From contig NW_026261571.1 of assembly GCF_000165395.2 (NCBI RefSeq), forward strand, positions 1,140,501 to 1,204,500: a stretch of DNA of 64,000 nucleotides, given 5' to 3'. Under the pieces are notes generated by a model, which was given only the letters and a program-made list of their open reading frames with translations, did not search any database and was not told the DNA's origin. Positions 9,279 through 18,600 of the stretch are shown in pieces. The position numbers and the translations under genes were made by a program. How positions within the stretch are numbered: the stretch's first letter is position 1; every line of letters begins with the position of its first letter. The stretch is from Babesia bovis T2Bo (taxonomy: Eukaryota > Apicomplexa > Aconoidasida > Piroplasmida > Babesiidae).

Positions 9279-10241
9279 ATGGAGTCGGTCAATGGGATAG
9301 TCATCGATGGCAAGAACGAAATTGATGACCTTGCTTTGGTTATGCACATTGCTAATGTAGGTAACGCAATCGATTCGTTGACAAAATATATTGTTTGGCA
9401 GTATTGATTCCATTTTGAATAACATACATAACATTGTTTCTTTTAACTCTATGTCCCATTATCCTGGAAGGATTCCATCTTGAGGTGTTGCTTTTTTATA
9501 TATATCTGTGCAGAAAGAGAATGAACGACTGTCCGCATTAGAAGCATTGAATCGGGATAAGCCTCGTGTCTTTTACAGGTGGGTTTTCTATTTTCCAATA
9601 GATACTTCATAGAGATCTTGGCGAGGCCAGCAGCAGTTCTGATTCTGACGAGTCGGTTGTAGACCTATCTGATAATCGCAACTACTATAACATTGGGTAG
9701 GTTTGTATATAGTTTTGGCAATGTTTGTAGTAATTCCTATCGTGACGCTGGAGATGATAAGGAATATAACCCGGTGGTAGATCCTGATTTCCCTGTGGAC
9801 AACATCAGGCTTGTTGATACTGTGGATCTTCCCAAAAGAGTTGAAGATCATTTTCCTATTGCTTTAGTTGGTCGATGTACATCAATTTTGGGTCGTATCG
9901 TTGTGCTTCGGTGCACGGATCCGAATCGTGTATTAGATTTAGGCTCTATTGTTTGTTTGGGTGACAGACGTATTATAGGCACTGTGAGTGACACTTTTGG
10001 CAGTACTGTTGAGCCATTTCACATGGTAATTTGTTCGGATTCTAGCATGTTACGTCCGGACGACGAGATATACTACGACGTGAAGCACAGTACCTTGGTC
10101 TCTGACATGCACGTGGTAGAAACTGCGTCTAGTGTATGTAGTGACGGCAGCAGTGATGACGACTGTAACCCTAAGGAGCCTGACCACAACCGTAAGGCCG
10201 TTAAGCTCAAGCAATACTATAGGGACCTTGAGGTTGAATAG
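9279..10241 (+). CDS. NAF1: H/ACA ribonucleoprotein assembly factor Naf1
   Basis: Four exons (9279-9356, 9514-9578, 9613-9696, 9731-10241) give 245 residues. The core is a Gar1/Naf1 beta-barrel: ALVGRCTSILGRIVVLRC, LDLGSIVCLGDRRIIGTVSD, FGSTVEPFHMVICS and IYYDVKHSTLV. Naf1 holds the dyskerin-Nop10-Nhp2 core during H/ACA snoRNP biogenesis and is later replaced by Gar1. Acidic/serine stretches flank the domain (ASSSSDSDESVVDLSD before it, DGSSDDDCNPKEP after it), as in other Naf1 proteins and unlike the Gly/Arg-rich Gar1. The second and third introns are 34 nt; the first is 157 nt. Splice choices at exons 1-3 were fixed by reading-frame continuity, since the other nearby AG acceptors give early stops. 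Confidence 0.85.
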
Positions 10242-10514
10242 TTCATTTGTGACTGGACCGCGCTATTAATGTAGTTTATAAATTCTAGCATAGTAATAGT
10301 GTACCTGTAGACCCTTTGACGCTAGGGTATTGCAATATAATCATTTATTACGCACATTTTAGTGCTTCTTAGACGTTGTTTGTCTAGATATAATATAGTG
10401 TGTGGCATCTAGTGAAGATATTCCAATGAATTGGGGTATGTGCAACGGGTGTCTGTGGAGTGCCGCAGTGGGCCTTCTAATGAATCTAGCTTCAGTAGGC
10501 ATCTTATAAAAACA

Positions 10515-11312
10515 ATGTGGGATAATACAGCGTTGCCTCAGGGTACTTCGGCATCATCTAGGGTCCATAGTGGCTCGACGCCATTTGTTAAATCACGTCG
10601 TCAGCAATATAGTTACAATCCTAACGATGTGTACGATCCTATGTATCCCAATGATTACGAGCATCTTTCTAGAGAGTTTGCTCGTCGTGCTACAGCTCAA
10701 ACAACGCGTGTTGAGTTGAAGATTAAGAAGGTAGAGGGCCCTAAGCTATCTGCGGAGGAGGCCTACGAGCGTCGCATGAAGCTTTTGGATTCTGCTGATA
10801 ACACTGTGACTCAAGATGCCACCGATACATCTAAGGGCGTTGGTATGCGTATAATGCAGAAATTGGGTTGGACCGAGGGTAAGGGTCTTGGTGCCAATGA
10901 ACAAGGTATAGTTGCACCATTGGTAGCTAAAAACACAGGTAAACACGTTGGTGTCATTGTACAAGGAGCAAAGCTTGGTGCTAATCCTGCGCATTCAACA
11001 AGCCAATCTACGGTACCACGTGACAGAGTCACTGCCTCCGCTGGCGGAATGGCTGCTACGCGCGTGTTGAAACTTACTTTTGAGTGCACCATTGATGACA
11101 CTGATCGTTTACAGGAAGAGTTGGAGGAGTCTTTATCGCAATACGGGTCACTGATTGAAGTCGTGGTCCATCGCAGTGACACTACTATATCATATTGTGA
11201 GTTTGAGGACGACAGTCAAGCCCTGAGAGCCATGAATAATGTGGACAAGGTTTTACCACAGTATCGCAAAACCGCTACATTCGCCACTGAGGAGGAATAC
11301 AACAACCTTTGA
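10515..11312 (+). CDS. RBM17: Splicing factor 45 (SPF45/RBM17)
   Basis: 265 residues from the ATG at 10515, which sits in an AAAACA context. The open frame continues upstream without a methionine, so a further 5' exon is possible. Order of parts: a polar N-terminus with YNPNDVYDPMYPNDYEHLSR; a G-patch at about residues 110-155 (GVGMRIMQKLGWTEGKGLG, then GIVAPLVAKNTGKHVGVI); and a C-terminal U2AF-homology RRM (RVLKLTFECTI, then LSQYGSLIEVVVHR, then CEFEDDSQALRAMNNV). G-patch followed by UHM is the SPF45 layout. The protein helps choose 3' splice sites and bridges to SF3B1/U2AF. In a genome with introns of only ~35 nt such factors are of special interest. Confidence 0.9.
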   Translation: MWDNTALPQGTSASSRVHSGSTPFVKSRRQQYSYNPNDVYDPMYPNDYEHLSREFARRATAQTTRVELKIKKVEGPKLSAEEAYERRMKLLDSADNTVTQDATDTSKGVGMRIMQKLGWTEGKGLGANEQGIVAPLVAKNTGKHVGVIVQGAKLGANPAHSTSQSTVPRDRVTASAGGMAATRVLKLTFECTIDDTDRLQEELEESLSQYGSLIEVVVHRSDTTISYCEFEDDSQALRAMNNVDKVLPQYRKTATFATEEEYNNL

Positions 11313-11852
11313 ATTGATTTTTGAAAGATTCCACATATTCTTCCTTGCACCAGAGCCTATCGCAGATATAGAAGGTACCCTGGAGTCTGCCAGACCAAAG
11401 AATTAATACATCGGAATATACATCCTTGGCACCGAGAGTTATGGTTGTATATATAATATATCTAAGCTATTAAATCAGATATGTAAACCCATTCAGTGTA
11501 CGAATCCATTTGATTATGAACAATGTATATAACACAATTCTATGAACTAGAACAATACATCTCCAAACTGATGTTTGTAACCAAATTAACAACCCCTGGG
11601 CCAGAAATATGTTTAACAATATAACAGATGCCAAATAGGTATGAAAAAAATACACGGTATCAATACAGAGGTCTAATCAGTCATCGCGCGTCTAATGCAT
11701 TACGCGTCCTGAATTGTGTAGCAAGGTGCAAACCTTCCTGGGTCCATATTACGGCGTTGAAAAGATAGCGTGTATATTATTCAATATATAATACATATCT
11801 ATTATATCGGAATTTGGGCTGTTTGTAACATTTGCTCATATTATGCAGCAAG
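11313..11852. other. Intergenic gap
   Basis: About 540 bp between SPF45 and the secreted lectin-like gene on the same strand. A 61-codon minus-strand frame at 11470-11655 is hydrophobic but has no start context or homology and looks like chance. It likely contains the promoter of the secreted protein. Confidence 0.5.
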
Positions 11853-12699
11853 ATGTATCGTATGAAGATTCCTAATGCCCTGGTTGTTGTTGCAACCTTT
11901 TTTGCCTTTTTAGGTCGTTTGGATACAGTTTCCGCTGGCGGTATGTTTTTTGTTAAATTGTAACACTATGTATACAGTCGGGAGTGTTGCAAAATGCAGC
12001 GGTCAGCAAGGTGAGTCTATATTGTAGTATTTAGTTCGCTATTTTAGTCTTAAAAGTCGAATATGTTATGCCAGTGACCTTGAATGCGATGTAATAAATT
12101 TATGTGCAGTGATTTACATTGAGGATGAAGGTCCTCTGGAGATAAAATGCACGAAGGACCAAAACCTCCATTTGGTTGATGCTTACGGCATCTGTACTGA
12201 AGAGTTCGTCAAACACAACCGTGATGCTACCAAATGCGATCGTAGTTATGAGCTCGATTATGGTTTTAAAAACTACTGCCAGACTGTTTTTGAGAAGGGT
12301 GAGCCCTGCGTGTTAGGCGTTAACCTCAAAGAATCCCATCCCAGTCGATTCGTCGTTGGTGAGAATTTGTACTGCAAGGAGGGTGTTGTCTTTGTTGGTC
12401 TTTACCACTGTTGTGACAAGGTTCGTACTGACATAGCCCCTGGTGAGGAGGTTACCTTAACCGAGAAGAAGCAAGGTAACATTACGCCTCGTTGCCCTCC
12501 TGGTAAGAAGATTAATGTAATCAACTCAGGTCAGCGCGGTAATATATTGTGCAACAAGGGTTTCGTCGCTTCTACTTTGTCAACTACATCCAGCATGTGC
12601 AACGGAAAGGAGATGTGCTCCGTTCCTTACAGCATCAAGCCTAGCCTTAAATGTGGTACCCAGGGTGCATCCCACTTTATTCGCTACACTTGTGTATGA
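11853..12699 (+). CDS. Secreted cysteine-rich protein with two SUEL-lectin-like domains
   Basis: Three exons (11853-11940, 11978-12010, 12110-12699) give 236 residues. A signal peptide (MKIPNALVVVATFFAFLG after a short MYR) ends near DTVSAG. No transmembrane segment or GPI-type tail follows, so secretion is likely. Two cysteine-rich modules resemble the galactose/rhamnose-binding (SUEL) lectin pattern. The first begins KCSGQQVIYIEDEGPLEIKC with DAYGIC downstream. The second runs from RCPPGKKINVI through MCNGKEMCSVPY and CGTQ to the terminal IRYTC. Spacing of the Cys, Gly and aromatic positions fits better in the second module. It may bind host or parasite glycans in a secretory organelle or at the cell surface; this is inference. 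The 99-nt second intron is set by phase. Confidence 0.75.
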
Positions 12700-12760
12700 A
12701 CACAAAGTCCAGCATTAACGCAGTCTTTCTATCGATGTGAAACACTCGTAAATATATATT

Positions 12761-13986
12761 CTAGACCTTTTCTTTTTCCGACCATAGTTCATCCAGCATA
12801 TATTGTATACGATCTCCAATTCTCTGTGTATCTCCTATTGTAGCGATGATTTCTCGTGCCTGATGCATTGTAGGTAACATTATTCTGGACATACTCTTGT
12901 TAGTGAAATCTCGGTAGCTACCTTATCTCCTAGGTAGTTATGGCAGCATGCTGCGAAATGTGCAATTGTCAATAACTGCGTACCTAGATTATAGTATAAC
13001 AAAGCTATCATTCGGTGGTTCGGGTCACCTCCGGTCGCAGTTAGTATGATTCTCACGGCGTCTTCATATATATCTGCTGCCTGTAGCTAATGAAGCGTAT
13101 TGAATTTGCACTCATGTCAATCACTGAGATTCTAGTACACCAGCTCAATAACGTATAGTAAAACCAGATAAAAAAAGTCATTTGGTATACATAATACAGT
13201 AACATACATCACATTAATTTACCCACTAACCTCTGCAGCATTTCCGCTTAAATGCTCGATACCGGCGAGGTTATTCAACGCAAGTACACTTGACAGTTGG
13301 CTCTCCGTTGTACCAATTTTATTGCTGGAAGCACTAAAGAGGTACATCAGCAAACATACTCAATTTCTATCGAATCTTTGAAGGCAGACTTTGCGGCAGT
13401 TAAGTCACCTAAATCCCGGAGGACTACCCCTATAAGGCAGAGCATATTGGCTACTTCTCTGCTTTGTGGACCTTTTAACTTAGTCCAGATGTCTAATGCC
13501 TTCATGTAATTCTCCTTGGATTCGTTTATAAATTGCACCGATTGGTGTTGCGCCATTGCGAGATCTGGGATGTATATATTCCTCGTAGACAGCATTACCT
13601 GTGAAGCTTTGTGCCATATCAGGGGTGTAGTAGCTTAACGTCATCAATTTTAGTTTAACTGTTTCCTTCAGTGCGTGGACATGTTTCTCCATTTCATCTT
13701 CCTTAATGGAGTATCTGGGTAATTATGAAGCCGAGTATCCCTGTAACTACCCGAGCATTAGTAAAGTGTCTTTTGGTCCTTGTGCTACAGGTCCTACATC
13801 TTCTGTATCAGCTGACTGTGTGTTCATATATCTTCTAGATGTAAGTTTTGCCGGAAGACGGCCTACTGTGTATATTGCGCGACGGTTGTACAAATTAGAG
13901 ATATATCGCTTGATCAGCGTGTTAGTACCAAATGTGTAAAACATGTTTGATGCGCATGGCAGTATATTACAAAATCGTGGAGTCAT
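12761..13986 (-). CDS. TPR-repeat protein, mitochondrial-type leader
   Basis: Six exons (13751-13986, 13599-13714, 13360-13564, 13231-13324, 12922-13080, 12761-12895) give 314 residues with all joins in phase. The first ~55 residues (basic, with LIKRYISNLYNRRAIYTVGR and no acidic residues) look like a mitochondrial presequence. The body is helical with TPR-like units: NYMKALDIWTKLKGPQS, then VANMLCLIGVVLRDLGDLTA with AKSAFKDSIEIE, then LALNNLAGIEHLSGN with AADIYEDAV. TPR arrays bind partner proteins; the partner is unknown. The 3' end converges within 61 bp of the secreted lectin-like gene. The last splice (26 nt) is the least certain join. Confidence 0.72.
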
Positions 13987-14396
13987 AATGGGATAAAGTG
14001 GATATATTTATACTAAAGTTACGGTGACGTAGAATTGCGTTGTGATGGCACGTAAACTACATTAGCAATCAGTTATCGTACATCGGTGTTGTTTATGGAT
14101 AATGTATTCATATTATCTTGGATGATGTTATTATAGAATACAATGTTTCCATAGCTACGACAATATCATCATGGTCCAGGTATATTTTGCGCGATCGGAT
14201 ATAGCGAATACGATGGCAATACAATATTCGCCAATAGTGGATACACAGGTATGTTTTATCGATTTATGAAATAAATCGCCAACTGTGTATTCAATGATCG
14301 CTTTCTTCTGGCAATGCCTGGTGTTATTTGTCGGGTGGTAGGCTACAATCCTAAGATATCCTAGACTCGCGTTGTTGTTTGATTTCATATTATAAT
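13987..14396. other. Divergent promoter region
   Basis: About 410 bp between the divergent TPR and eIF2-alpha starts. A minus-strand open frame at 14155-14406 overlaps the eIF2-alpha start codon and is most likely chance. No other feature was seen. Confidence 0.5.
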
Positions 14397-15591
14397 ATGA
14401 GCACAAAAAAGACTACTTTAGGTGATTGCCGTTTTTACGAGCAGAAGTTCCCCAACCCTGGGGACCTTCTTATGGTAAAGGTGAATCGTATTGAAGCTCA
14501 GGGTGTATACGTCTCTTTGCTTGAATACGATGACCGTGAGGGTTAGTACTATAATTTGTATGTTAATACTCCATAGGTTTAATTTTATTAAGCGAGCTTT
14601 CGAAGCGTCGTTACAGGAGTATTAACAAGCTGGTAAAAGTTGGCCGTCATGAGGTTGTGTTGGTACTTCGTGTAGACCCTGTAAAGGGCTACATCGATCT
14701 ATCAAAGCGCCGTGTATCACCTGAGGATATTGTTAAGTGTGAGGAGAAGTTTTCAAAGGCTAAGAAGGTTCACCAGACTGTGCGACACATAGCGCAGAAG
14801 CACGGCATGTCTGTTGAGGAGCTCAACCGTATATGTATTTGGCCGTTATATCAGCGTTATCCCAACGCTTTGGATGCGCTTAAGGAAGCTGCCATTAACA
14901 AAACTAACATTTTTAAGGATCTTCCCATAGCACCTGAAGTGATTGATTCCTTGATTGCTGACATCCAGTTACGGCTGACTCCTCAAGCCTTGAAGTTAAG
15001 GTTAGTTATAGCACTGATACAAAACCGATTGTTAATTTCGTCTGGTTTAGACCAGAGGAGCCGAAAATCGGGAGACTAATGGAAACCGTGTAACCAATAG
15101 TAGTCTACTCTTGGCAAGGGTGTTTCTTACAATATTTTATATTATATCTAATGACGCACAGGTGCATGATAGATGTTTGGTGCTTTGGCCCGGACGGTAT
15201 TGAGGCTGTCAAGAGTGCCTTGATGTTGGCTAAGGCCAATGAGGAGCATAATATTCAGGTTAAGCTCATCGCACCTCCTCAGTACGAGATAATGACCACA
15301 TGTCATGATAAGGACAAGGGTATGGACATTATAACTACGGCTTTGGAGGAGATTTCCAATAAGATTCGCTCGTACGCTGGTGGCGAGTTTAAGCAGCGTG
15401 GTGACATTATCATTGTGGGTGACGAGGACGAGCGTCACTTGTATAGTTTGTTGGAAGGCCAGGAGAGCAGTGAGGAGGAGGAGGACTCTTCCAGTTCTGA
15501 TGAGAGTGAGGAAGAGGATGAGGGTATGGGTCGTGTTGACGAGTCGATGCTACCTCCGGACGCTGTCGAGCCTGATGCAGATTCAGATTAG
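14397..15591 (+). CDS. SUI2: Translation initiation factor eIF2 alpha subunit
   Basis: Three exons (14397-14541, 14577-15000, 15162-15591) give 332 residues. An S1-type OB fold opens the protein (FPNPGDLLMVKVNRIEAQGV, then VSLLEYDD). It is followed by the regulatory loop LLSELSKRRYRSINKLVKVG: the serine before KRR is the conserved phosphorylation site (Ser51 of human eIF2-alpha), so stress-kinase control of translation should be possible. The helical domain (FSKAKKVHQTVRHIAQKHG) and the alpha-beta domain (CMIDVWCFGPDGIEAVK to QRGDIIIVGDED) complete the family. The tail is unusually acidic (EEEEDSSSSDESEEEDEG). The second intron is long for this region (161 nt); keeping it would truncate the protein before the third domain. 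Confidence 0.95.
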
Positions 15592-15699
15592 CTATTAGGG
15601 TCCTCTAGTCACGAATTCTGTTACCTTGTAACACAGTTCAACTAAAATATAGTTCTTATTCGTGCTCTAGTGTCATAATAGATGTAATTAGTACTGCTG

Positions 15700-18600
15700 T
15701 CACAGTGGTGTCACCTGGGCACCCATTTCTTCTAGGAACAGGGCGAGTATACGCCTGGTAGCGCGCAAAACACGCTTGTTATCCGATTCCAGGAGATCGA
15801 GTAGATACGGCATTGCGAGTGACACCAGCGGCCGCTTTTGTACAAACTTCAGGTATCGATGCTTCTTCATGTATGCGCTGTCAAAAATGAGTTCGTTGGG
15901 CAGCGTGCTGTTGGACTCCAACAGCTGCAGCGCGGCCAGAATGTCAATTTCCGAATCCGTACTGCGCAGGAACTGCCGAACATGCCACGATAGTACGAAG
16001 AAGAACCGCTTGGTTAAGAACGTACGTAAGCGTACTGCCTGGTCGGCCACTTCAGTATGTGCCGGTCCCAGCGACGGTATAAACGGTGATGACGCCGCAT
16101 CGCAAAGCCGTTGTAATGCGATTCGCCTCAGGACGGCACTTTGGCCGTCGGCGAAACTATCCAGTATCCGGGCTACCCAGCTGTATATGAATGGAGGTGC
16201 GATGCTGAACGGGTTAACCACCAAGGCACTGGCAGCATCAATCGCCACGGCATGTAGTATCCGTAGGTATTTGACCCGGGTTTCTAGTTCATCTGTGTAG
16301 TTCAACGCAGTGAAAAACTGGAACGTCGGGATTAACGATCGCCAGAATAAAAGTACGTTCCTATCCTGGTGTAGGTGGTCAACACCTATAAAATGCATGA
16401 CTACATAAAGGCCCAGATATACGTATTTCACGAGGTTAATGCAACTTTGATATAGCACTACGGCCACTGGCTGCAATGTGTGCTTGCTCAGGGTCGCTTT
16501 GATGACCTCAAATATCATGGGTACCATGGGTAGTATCGTCTGTATCAGCAGCCTGTATACCTTGGAGCCTGTAAACTTTGCCACGGCCTCATCACGTGTT
16601 AGTGCTTCGTTTACTTCAGTCAGGAACCTGACTAATATCTCACGAACTGATGCCACTAATCTGTCTACCAGCTGTAGCGCCAGGTCGACCTTAACACCAC
16701 TTCCAAATAGATACCGATTGATCAGCGCTCGCAGCAGCATGCTGTACACCCCCGGGCTCTTGATAGTTCCAAGGCACCTGAACAGCTTGGACACGGGGCT
16801 GTAGGTTTCAATCAAGCTGAATAGTGGCGGCTCCTTGATGTGGGTCATGATATTGCCAATTACCGTAACCCGCTCCTCTAACGACAAGAGGGTGTACATA
16901 CTGGACCTTTGCGGTTTTTCTGTGTGATCTGCCCTGGGCACCTGTTTGGTTACATCCAGGGGCTTTATGCGATTAAGGGTATCCGTGCTGATCACCATTT
17001 GGGGGTTGTAGTGGAGCGACACTAGCTGTAGCAGCTGCATCTCCTGCAGTATACCCATGGAATTCTGGATCTTATCGCGCAGTGTAAATTTAACCTTGGG
17101 GTCATCAGCCAGCTTCAATGTTGCGTATATTGACAGGAAAGGCGATTTGGAAGTGGCGCTATCAGGTGCTGCCTCCTTCCTCGGGTGGTCACTGTACGTA
17201 TAAGGGCAATCTGACACTGGGAAGCTATCCCATTCCTGTTGTATCACAGGGTCTATATCGGAGTCATTCTCCATTACTGGCTCATATCCTGGGAATATCC
17301 AGGGAGGTATCACAGCACTTGCGGGATAATCTACACTGCATTCATCCGACGGTGTCAATTCAGCTTCATCACAAGGTTGATCTCCTAGTGACATCTTGAT
17401 GACTTGCATCAATTTATTCTCTACTCCATCCTCGCGCTCGCCAAGTGCTACAACGATATTACATACACTTTTGAAAAAATTCTGCCTTAGTATCTCAATA
17501 TCTCTTTCTTTTATTGTCTGCAACACTGATAAACACTTGTCCCATATAAAGTCGGACTGGCAGTAGTCAATAATGATGTTGGTAACTATACCAATCGCTA
17601 GGCTCAGTGATGAATTCAATTCGTTTGGCAGCATTAGCTTGTTGCCAATTGTGGCCTGCACTACCTTCTCGAGTCCTAGGATCAATTTTCCCATAATATC
17701 CTCGCACCGGTCGCGGTATAATCCAAGGCAGTCCTTGAAAGCTACGTAAAGCTCATCGCAGATGATATACACAGTTTGGTGCGACGATATGTGGTGCAGA
17801 GAGTCCAGGAGGCCATCGGCTAGCGGTATTAGCATCTTGTCACAGCACAGGATCCAGAGTTCCATATCAAACTTGTTCAACCTGCCTTTTATGAACAGAG
17901 ATAAAGACTTAATAGCGCATTGCCGTATTTCAGTATACTCCGAGCAGCCTAGGTCCTTCATCCCTGTGAATATCAGGGACCACAGCAGCTTTTCACGCTC
18001 CCGCGGAGCGTCACCAACACCGAAGTAGAAGCTTCTAGCAGCCATTTTCTCCGCAAAGTCAAGGCATAACGATATTGCACGGAACGCGGCGTTGCTATCA
18101 CTGGTGTAGGTACGGTTAGCCAGGATGAAGGCACACTCCACGAACTGTATACAGCCCTGGTCCTGTAGAAAATCCACTGAATCCTCAACCACTACTGCAA
18201 AGACATCTATCAACGCTATGGTGGACACCATGTCATCAGATTCAACCACATGCTTCGTGGCAAATGCAAGGCTATCCATGATACGGTTACTGGCTGCAAA
18301 TATCTGTGGCACAGTTGTTACAATCATCTTCATACCGTTAATCACGTCCATCGATAAAGTGGCATTGTCAGTAAGTACTTTGTACAACAGACACAAACCA
18401 GCATCGATAGAAGTATTGCTTGTACTGTGGCCCGCGAGGCACAGGCTAACGATATTACGACACACTGCTTGTACCATACCTTCTATGACACTACGTTCAG
18501 TGGTCAACTCCATCATGATACATGTAAACATCATCACTACATCCAGCTGCCGGGCGTGCGGGTACTCAATGATGGTGTTGAACACGCTGCGCAGGAACTC

